This document shows positions 1 to 5,204 of a stretch of 11,048 nt of DNA, piece after piece (within the stretch, counting starts at the first letter, position 1; each line of letters begins with the position of its first letter). The stretch is from Elusimicrobiota bacterium (GTDB lineage: Bacteria; CG03; SLGR01; PWQF01). The stretch spans positions 1 to 11,048 of the forward strand of contig PWOI01000045.1 of assembly GCA_003557485.1 (NCBI GenBank). The letters run 5' to 3'. A model generated the notes under the pieces. The model was not told the origin of the DNA. It searched no databases and saw only the letters and a program-made list of their open reading frames with translations. A program made the position numbers and the translations under genes.

Positions 1-2
1 AA

Positions 3-137
3 GAAAAGTGTCCGGACTTAGATATTAGGGCAGCAATGATTCCTCCGGTAGATCTTTGCAGATTACTCAAAAAAGATATATTCTTTTTTGAGGGGGGTCA
101 CGATGTCCCTTCCGTTCCCTACGCATTAAATAATTAA
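3..137 (+). CDS. C-terminal 44 residues of an unidentified protein (5'-truncated by window edge)
   Basis: The frame is open from the first bases of the window to a TAA at 135-137. The deduced peptide is well mixed in composition (it includes DIRAAMIPPVDLCRLL and FFFEGGHDVPSVPYALNN), which looks like a genuine protein end rather than chance. I do not recognise the family. The GGHD stretch vaguely recalls the C-terminal histidine loop of alpha/beta hydrolases, but 44 residues are too few to claim this. The codons at 66-92 form a perfect inverted repeat. The gene that follows on this strand starts about 530 bp downstream, so the two are probably not translationally coupled. Confidence 0.5.
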   Translation, partial: EKCPDLDIRAAMIPPVDLCRLLKKDIFFFEGGHDVPSVPYALNN

Positions 138-668
138 AAACTAAACGTAATCAGACAGAGTACCTCCGCATTCTGAACTGAGGTAAAGGGGGGACATGAA
201 TGCAGGAAACCAATATTTTATGATGGTAATAATCGCAATCTCCCTGGGCAGAGTAAGAGAAAAGAAAATATAAGATGTGAGATTGCTTGTAAAAGCGACC
301 TTATAAAAAAAACTTACTATTTTATCTAAACAGCGCATATGTTTATCTTAACGTAAGGATTATGACGAGGGTTTAAACAACAAGACAGATCAGGCAGCAG
401 CTTAAGGAAAATTTTTGAAGGCCGGATAGCTTTAATTTAAGAAGTATATGAAAACAGTCTCTGAAATTGCTTACAACGCAAATGCCTAATGACTATGCTG
501 CGGGTTGTTAATTTTTCTAAAATTGCTAACATTAAAATAAATAAGTTTACACGAACTCGGGATAATTAAATCTGGCTCTATAAACTGGTGCTTTATTAAG
601 ATCATCGGTCCCGGGAAGGAGCGCATGTATAGCAGATAATCTTGCATTCAAGGTTAAAGGGGAGTAAG
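138..668. other. 530-bp stretch with no convincing gene
   Basis: All six frames are interrupted repeatedly and I recognise no RNA gene or transposon end here. The candidates are weak. One is a 25-codon ORF at 196-273 with a strong Shine-Dalgarno. Another is a 50-codon open stretch at 177-329, in the same frame as the upstream gene end but lacking a start. A third is a 4-codon ORF (MYSR) at 625-639 preceded by AAGGAG at 616-621. I found no sigma-70 promoter with both boxes close to consensus upstream of the methyltransferase gene. TATAAA at 579-584 lacks a partner -35. The stretch may contain the operon promoter and decayed coding sequence. Confidence 0.5.
196..273 (+). CDS. candidate small ORF, 25 aa, hydrophobic core
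   Basis: An ATG at 196 follows a purine-rich Shine-Dalgarno-like run (AAAGGGGGG, 185-193) at close spacing, and the frame ends at TAA 271-273. The peptide begins MNAGNQYFMMVIIAISLG and ends in a basic tail (RVREKKI). The middle could form a short membrane segment. Nothing else supports expression, and no family is recognised. It lies in a gap where no other gene competes. The main alternative is chance, since an ORF this short is expected at random. Confidence 0.18.
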   Translation: MNAGNQYFMMVIIAISLGRVREKKI

Positions 669-1331
669 ATGAGTGAACTACTGAATATAATAACACCTTT
701 GCATAAAAAAGCTGAAAGGGATTATATCGGACGGATGAATGACAACAAGGTCGAGTGCATGAAAATTGCCAAAAAATACGGCCGGGAATTCTGGGACGGG
801 GACAGGCGATATGGGTACGGTGGATATAAATACGACGGAAGATATAAGCCGATCGCCGAAAAACTTATTGAAAAATATAATATTCCAGAACACGGTAAGA
901 TCATTGATATCGGTTGCGCCAAAGGGTTTTTATTATATGAGTTCAAGAAAATTCTGCCGGAATGTGAAATATCCGGGATGGATATCTCCAGGTATGCCGT
1001 TGATAATGCCAAAGAAGAGGTGCGCCCTGACCTGTTTATTCATAAAGCCCAGGAACCTTATAAATTTAAAGACAATGAATTTGACCTTGTTTTATCGCTG
1101 GGAACTCTTCATAACTTAATGATTTATGAACTGAAATCAGCTTTAAGAGAAATTGAAAGGGTTGGAAAAAATAAATATATCGTTGTGGAAAGTTACAGAA
1201 ATGATAACGAATTATTTAACCTGCAGTGCTGGGCCCTGACCTGCAGCCTTTTCTTAACCCCGGATCAATGGATCTGGCTTTTTAAGGAATGGGGTTATAC
1301 CGGCGATTATGAGTTCATCTATTTCGAGTAA
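669..1331 (+). CDS. class I SAM-dependent methyltransferase
   Basis: This 220-residue cytosolic protein has the Rossmann methyltransferase fold. SAM-binding motif I (IIDIGCAKGF) is at residues 78-87, an acidic end of strand beta-2 (SGMD) is near 105, and the motif IV region (FDLVLSLGTLHNL) is at 138-150. An aromatic, glycine-rich stretch (FWDGDRRYGYGGYKYDGR, 41-58) precedes the core and may shape the acceptor pocket. I chose ATG 669 because AAAGGGGAG at 656-664 sits just upstream; a TTG at 642 in the same frame lacks such a site. It is the first gene of a six-gene run, and the transketolase subunit begins 21 nt after its stop. The context suggests methylation of a sugar or sugar-nucleotide intermediate, but the substrate cannot be read from the sequence. 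Confidence 0.88.
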   Translation: MSELLNIITPLHKKAERDYIGRMNDNKVECMKIAKKYGREFWDGDRRYGYGGYKYDGRYKPIAEKLIEKYNIPEHGKIIDIGCAKGFLLYEFKKILPECEISGMDISRYAVDNAKEEVRPDLFIHKAQEPYKFKDNEFDLVLSLGTLHNLMIYELKSALREIERVGKNKYIVVESYRNDNELFNLQCWALTCSLFLTPDQWIWLFKEWGYTGDYEFIYFE

Positions 1332-1352
1332 ACTTAAGTCTGGGGAGGCGAG

Positions 1353-2099
1353 TTGTCTCTATCATCAAAGTTAGAAAAGAAAGCCAAGAGTATAAGACGG
1401 GATATTCTTGACCTTGCCGTTAAACACCGGAACAGTCATATAGCTTCAGCATTTTCGTGCGTTGAAATATTGCTGACGCTCTATGAAAAAATCTCCCCTC
1501 AAGACCGTTTTATCATGAGTAAGGGGCACGGGTGTTTAGCCCTGTACGCGGTGCTTCACTCCAAAGGATTTAACCCTAAGATAGGTGGCCACCCGGATAT
1601 TGACAAAGCGCACGGTGTAGAATGCACCACGGGAAGTTTAGGACACGGGTTGCCTATTGGAGTGGGAATGGCCTTTGCAAAAAAAATTAAAAAACAGAAA
1701 GGGCGCGTTTTTGTATTAATCGGAGACGGGGAATGCGAGGAAGGAACAATATGGGAATCCCTTTTTCTTATTAAAAAACTCAGCCTGCTTAATATCACCG
1801 TTATTATTGACAATAACGGGCTCCAGGCTCTGGACTACATAGAGAATGTGATGGGAGCTCTTGAATTAAAGAAAAAATTCAGAGCTTTCGGCTTCAATAC
1901 CTCTGAAATTAACGGCCATGATTTTAAACAGCTACTTGACAGCCTCTCCCGGGCCTGCAGCGATACAGATCTTCCTGGTGTGATAATAGCCGACACCGTA
2001 AAAGGCAAAGGCTTAAGTTTTATGGAAAACAAGCCATGCTGGCATGCCCGGTTTCCAGATAAGGACTTGCTCAGGCAGGCTTACAGGGAACTGACATGA
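1353..2099 (+). CDS. transketolase, N-terminal (TPP-binding) subunit
   Basis: This 248-residue protein matches the diphosphate-binding domain of split transketolases. The family signatures are all present: His29 in the position of the SGHIGG histidine, SKGHG (56-60), TTGSLGHGLPIGVGMA (92-107), and the TPP/Mg motif GDGECEEG...NN, with GDG at 124-126 and NN at 154-155. In the family, two half-proteins together transfer a two-carbon ketol unit between sugar phosphates using thiamine diphosphate. The start is TTG at 1353 behind GGGGAGG (1342-1348). It overlaps the next gene by 4 bp (ATGA), which implies translational coupling and 1:1 assembly with that partner. Its place in a glycosyltransferase operon suggests a specialised sugar-building role rather than the housekeeping pentose phosphate pathway; that is inference. 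Confidence 0.92.
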   Translation: MSLSSKLEKKAKSIRRDILDLAVKHRNSHIASAFSCVEILLTLYEKISPQDRFIMSKGHGCLALYAVLHSKGFNPKIGGHPDIDKAHGVECTTGSLGHGLPIGVGMAFAKKIKKQKGRVFVLIGDGECEEGTIWESLFLIKKLSLLNITVIIDNNGLQALDYIENVMGALELKKKFRAFGFNTSEINGHDFKQLLDSLSRACSDTDLPGVIIADTVKGKGLSFMENKPCWHARFPDKDLLRQAYRELT

Positions 2100-2584
2100 G
2101 AAGAGAGTTCGGAAAAGTTATAGTTGAACTTGCTGAAAAAGACAAGGATATCATTTTACTTTCAGGAGACTACGGTTACGGAATAGTTGATGAGTTTAAA
2201 AAGCGCTTTCCCCGCAGGTTTTTAAATATGGGAGTCTGTGAGCAGAGTATGATAAGCGCTGCTTCAGGCATGGCCCTGGAGGGATTAAAGCCTTATGTTT
2301 ACACTTTAACCCCTTTTCTGATAGAACGGCCTTTCGAACAGATTAAAATTGATATTGACCAACAGAATGTTAATGTAAAATTAATAGGGTATGCTGACCA
2401 TCCGCACCTGGGGATAACGCATGCTGAGCTTGATGCCTGCTATCTTATGAAGATTTTTAAGAATATAGTTTCATATTTTCCTAATAATTCCAGGGAAACA
2501 AGAGAAGCGCTTTTAAAATCATACCAGAGACCAGGGCCGGTTTTTATAAGCTTAAAAAAGGATAAGACGATCCCTTCTCATTAG
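2096..2584 (+). CDS. transketolase, pyrimidine-binding subunit, lacking the C-terminal domain
   Basis: This 162-residue partner of the preceding subunit carries the pyrimidine-binding domain. The catalytic glutamate that activates TPP lies in NMGVCEQ (Glu49), followed by SAASGMALEG. A GITHAELD stretch with His109 corresponds to the conserved TH/SH loop of the family. The usual C-terminal subunit is about 300 residues because a third domain follows. This one ends right after the last pyrimidine-domain strand (GPVFISLKKD, 147-156), and the next gene begins two bases after the stop, so there is no room for that domain. The end looks clean rather than frameshifted. The ATG lies in an ATGA overlap, with AGGGAA at 2085-2090. 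An active two-domain TPP enzyme is plausible because the active site is built from the two domains retained here. Confidence 0.88.
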   Translation: MRREFGKVIVELAEKDKDIILLSGDYGYGIVDEFKKRFPRRFLNMGVCEQSMISAASGMALEGLKPYVYTLTPFLIERPFEQIKIDIDQQNVNVKLIGYADHPHLGITHAELDACYLMKIFKNIVSYFPNNSRETREALLKSYQRPGPVFISLKKDKTIPSH

Positions 2585-2586
2585 GC

Positions 2587-3657
2587 ATGGGGCATATCTA
2601 TACAAATTTAAAAATTCTTTATTACAGAGAAAAACTGCTCTCTCTTCTTAAAGATAATACCGAGATTTTTCCGCCCCTGCATGTCAGGATTAAGCCTACA
2701 AATTTATGTAACCACAACTGCTATTATTGCGCCTACCGGGTTGACCACCTGCAGTTGGGAAAAGATATGAAAAGAAAAAACAGCATACCCCGGGAGAAAA
2801 TCCTGGAAATAATCGATGATTTTGAAGAAATCGGGGTAAAAGCAGTGACCTTCAGCGGCGGGGGCGATCCCTTTTGCTACCCTTATTTGACAGAAACAGT
2901 TAAAAAACTCTCTGAAACAAAAATTAAATTTGCCGCACTTACAAACGGTTCCCTTCTGGAGGGAGAGGCAGCAGAAATTTTTTCAAATCACGGAACTTGG
3001 CTTCGTGTGTCTATGGACGGTTGGGACGAGAAAAGTTACTCATTTTACAGAAAAACTCCAAAGGGAGAATTTAAAAAAATACTCTGTAATATGGAGAACT
3101 TTAAAAAGAAAGGAGGAAAATGTTACTTAGGCGCGGTCCTTGTTATTGACAAAAATAATTACCCCCATATTTACAACATGGTCAAGCGACTGAAAAGTAT
3201 AGGGGTTGACAGTGTAAAAATAGCTCCCTGTATAGTAAGTAATGAAATAAGGGAGAACAATAAATACCATAATCCGTTTTTTAAAGAAGCACAGAAACAG
3301 ATAAATAAGGCCACCAAGGAACTCAAGGAAGACAACTTTGAAGTATATGATTCCTATCATAAAATGTCCGGAAAATTTAAAAAAAATTATACCTGGTGCC
3401 CCTACATTCAGATACTTACCGTAATAGGAGCGGACCTTAATATTTATACATGCCAGGATAAGGCATATAACCTCAGCAGCGGATTAATAGGTTCTATAAA
3501 AAATAAACGGTTTAGAGAATTCTGGTTTGCAGATAAAAATAAATTTTTCAAGCTCAACCCGTCTATTCAATGCCAGCACCATTGTATATCAAATAAAAAA
3601 AATGAGCTTATACTTGAATATTTAGATGCTGACCCGCTACATCTGCCTTTTGTATAA
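2587..3657 (+). CDS. radical SAM protein with reduced SPASM-like C-terminus
   Basis: This 356-residue protein has the radical SAM cluster motif CNHNCYYC, with Cys41, Cys45 and Cys48 in CxxxCxxC spacing. It also has GGGDP (91-95), corresponding to the SAM-binding GGEP motif, and MDG at 143-145. The C-terminal part keeps cysteines at 271, 289, 329 and 333 around a GSIKNKRFREFW segment. This resembles a SPASM or twitch domain that would hold at least one auxiliary iron-sulfur cluster. Such enzymes cleave SAM to a 5'-deoxyadenosyl radical and modify peptides, sugars or cofactors. The operon contains no obvious precursor peptide, so a carbohydrate-type substrate is my inference. The start follows the previous stop by two bases without a clear Shine-Dalgarno, suggesting translational coupling. 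The stop overlaps the next start by one base (TAATG). Confidence 0.88.
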   Translation: MGHIYTNLKILYYREKLLSLLKDNTEIFPPLHVRIKPTNLCNHNCYYCAYRVDHLQLGKDMKRKNSIPREKILEIIDDFEEIGVKAVTFSGGGDPFCYPYLTETVKKLSETKIKFAALTNGSLLEGEAAEIFSNHGTWLRVSMDGWDEKSYSFYRKTPKGEFKKILCNMENFKKKGGKCYLGAVLVIDKNNYPHIYNMVKRLKSIGVDSVKIAPCIVSNEIRENNKYHNPFFKEAQKQINKATKELKEDNFEVYDSYHKMSGKFKKNYTWCPYIQILTVIGADLNIYTCQDKAYNLSSGLIGSIKNKRFREFWFADKNKFFKLNPSIQCQHHCISNKKNELILEYLDADPLHLPFV

Positions 3658-4448
3658 TGATAGGTATTGCCGGGGCCTCCGGGCTGATAGGATATAATTT
3701 TTACAGGTTTTTAAACTGCCGCGGCTATGATACAATTGGAACTTTTTATTCAAACAGGAAAGACGGGCTGGTAAAATTTAATCTTACTTCAAAAGATTTT
3801 TCCTTATTTAACAACTGCTCTCAGGTAATCATCGCAGCCGCCGTTTCAAATATCGATAAATGTTTTATTGAAAAAGATAAAGTTCGCAGAATCAATGTAG
3901 AAAGCACCATAGAACTTATAAAGTACCTGTCCCGCAAAAAGATAAAACCTGTATTCTTATCTACAGACCAGGTTTTTGACGGAGAAAAAGGAAATTATTC
4001 AACCGAAGATAAGCCCCGGCCTCTGAATTGTTACGGAAATTTCAAGCTTCAGGTAGAAGAATTTATGAAAAAAAATCTGCAAAATTACCTTATTTTAAGG
4101 TTAAGTAAAACATACAGCAGAAATTTAAATGAAAAATCTATTTTCAGTGAAATATATCTTAGTTTATCTAAAAATATTAAAATAGAAGCTGCTTATAATC
4201 AAATATTCAACCCTACGGACGTATCAATGTTATGCGAAATGTTAATAAAAGCTCTTGATTTAAACCTCAGCGGCGTATATCATATTGCAGAACCGAAAAT
4301 AATAAGCAGGCATGAGTTTGCCGTATCCGTCGCTCAGGAATTTGGATTTGATAAAGATCTTATAATACCGGCAGATATCAGGACTCTCAGTTTCCTCAAG
4401 GATACCAGGCCGCTTAATACATCTTTAATAGTTTCAGACCTAAGATGA
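3657..4448 (+). CDS. RmlD-like NAD(P)-dependent sugar-nucleotide reductase (extended SDR)
   Basis: This 263-residue protein resembles dTDP-4-dehydrorhamnose reductase. The N-terminus has the dinucleotide-binding motif GASGLIG (6-12). STDQVFDG (102-109) is the usual RmlD STDYVFDG motif, and the catalytic pair YGNFK (Tyr126, Lys130) follows. The family reduces a 4-keto group on an activated deoxysugar. No RmlA, RmlB or RmlC homologue is in the window, so the substrate may differ from dTDP-4-keto-rhamnose. The C-terminus stops just after a RPLNTSLIVSDL segment. In typical RmlD proteins a matching RP.NS.LDTSKL segment is followed by roughly 20 more residues, so this one looks slightly short. The frame remains open after the TGA up to and through the downstream glycosyltransferase. 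The start overlaps the radical SAM stop and lacks a clear ribosome-binding site. Confidence 0.85.
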   Translation: MIGIAGASGLIGYNFYRFLNCRGYDTIGTFYSNRKDGLVKFNLTSKDFSLFNNCSQVIIAAAVSNIDKCFIEKDKVRRINVESTIELIKYLSRKKIKPVFLSTDQVFDGEKGNYSTEDKPRPLNCYGNFKLQVEEFMKKNLQNYLILRLSKTYSRNLNEKSIFSEIYLSLSKNIKIEAAYNQIFNPTDVSMLCEMLIKALDLNLSGVYHIAEPKIISRHEFAVSVAQEFGFDKDLIIPADIRTLSFLKDTRPLNTSLIVSDLR

Positions 4449-4493
4449 GAACCGACAGAAGCCCCCTCTTACTTCAATACAGGCCCGGGAGTA

Positions 4494-5204
4494 ATGTTTA
4501 AGTTCAATAGCCTTTCTGTCTGCATCCCGGCCCACAATGAGGAAAAAACTCTCAGGGAATCAGTGAAAGATATTCTTCAGACTATGTCTCCTTATATAAA
4601 AAACATAGAACTGATTATTGTAAGTGACGGCAGCACCGACAGAACCCCTGATATAGCTGAAGAACTGGCAAGGGAATATAAGTGCGTAAAAACTATTGAG
4701 CATGAAAAGAAGTCCGGAATAGGGGTGTGTTACCGTGACGCTTTAAAAATTGCCACAGGAGAATATTTTACCTGGTTTCCGGCAGACCACGAGGATCCGG
4801 CATCAAACTTCATTAGGTACCTACCCTTTATAGATAATGAGACGGTGGTAACCTGCCATAGACGCGGCCAGGATCCTCGTTCAAGTTTCCGAATGCTCCT
4901 TTCATATGTTTATACCTGGACTCTTAACATATATTCCGGGTTACATTTAAAGTATTATAACGGCACCGCAATTTACCCTGTTTCGGTATTGCGTTCAATG
5001 CCTATACATTCAAGAGGAATTTTATTTTCAGCTGAAATTTTAATAAGGGCACATAACCTTGGGTGCAGGATAATTGAGGTCCCCGCCGTTTTAAAAAAAA
5101 GGACTTCCGGGAAATCAAAAATACTGACCCCCGACTCGGTTATACAGATCCTGCAGGATATAGCCCTGTTATGGAAAAATAAAATTAAAATGCCTTCTTC
5201 TTAA
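4494..5204 (+). CDS. family 2 glycosyltransferase, DPM1-like, without membrane anchor
   Basis: This 236-residue GT-A fold enzyme opens with SVCIPAHNEE (8-17), the nucleotide-sugar strand typical of family 2. It then shows VSDGSTDRT (43-51) and an acidic metal/nucleotide region PADHED (96-101). A C-terminal KKRTSGKSKI segment resembles the R..G.SK loop of dolichyl- or polyprenyl-phosphate sugar synthases. No hydrophobic C-terminal helices are visible, so it would be cytosolic or peripheral. The family moves a sugar from an NDP-sugar to a lipid phosphate or glycan. As the last gene of the operon it probably uses the operon's own sugar product, or makes a lipid-linked donor for the GT-C-like proteins encoded opposite; both are inference. 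GGGAG at 4487-4491 lies very close to the ATG. Its 3' end overlaps the convergent gene by 20 bp. Confidence 0.88.
   Translation: MFKFNSLSVCIPAHNEEKTLRESVKDILQTMSPYIKNIELIIVSDGSTDRTPDIAEELAREYKCVKTIEHEKKSGIGVCYRDALKIATGEYFTWFPADHEDPASNFIRYLPFIDNETVVTCHRRGQDPRSSFRMLLSYVYTWTLNIYSGLHLKYYNGTAIYPVSVLRSMPIHSRGILFSAEILIRAHNLGCRIIEVPAVLKKRTSGKSKILTPDSVIQILQDIALLWKNKIKMPSS

Noticed and set aside
141-338. A 65-codon open frame on the minus strand in the left gene-free region
   Set aside because: There is no Shine-Dalgarno before its ATG, the composition is biased by AT-rich sequence, no domain is recognisable, and a plus-strand frame is open over much of the same bases.
473-516. Hairpin (ACAAC..GTTGT with GCA/TGC) followed by TTTTT, as an intrinsic terminator
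   Set aside because: The stem is short and broken by a two-base bulge, the loop is 18 bases, and there is no gene directly upstream to terminate.
523-584. Promoter for the six-gene operon (TTGCTA at 523-528, GATAAT at 561-566, TATAAA at 579-584)
   Set aside because: None of these boxes pairs with a partner at 16-18 bp spacing.
642-668. Upstream TTG start for the methyltransferase
   Set aside because: It would add nine residues without family similarity and has no ribosome-binding site, while ATG 669 has a strong one.
2581-2700. Missing third transketolase domain hidden by a frameshift after the 162-residue subunit
   Set aside because: The sequence after the stop encodes the radical SAM N-terminus up to its cysteine motif, so no transketolase C-domain is present in another frame.
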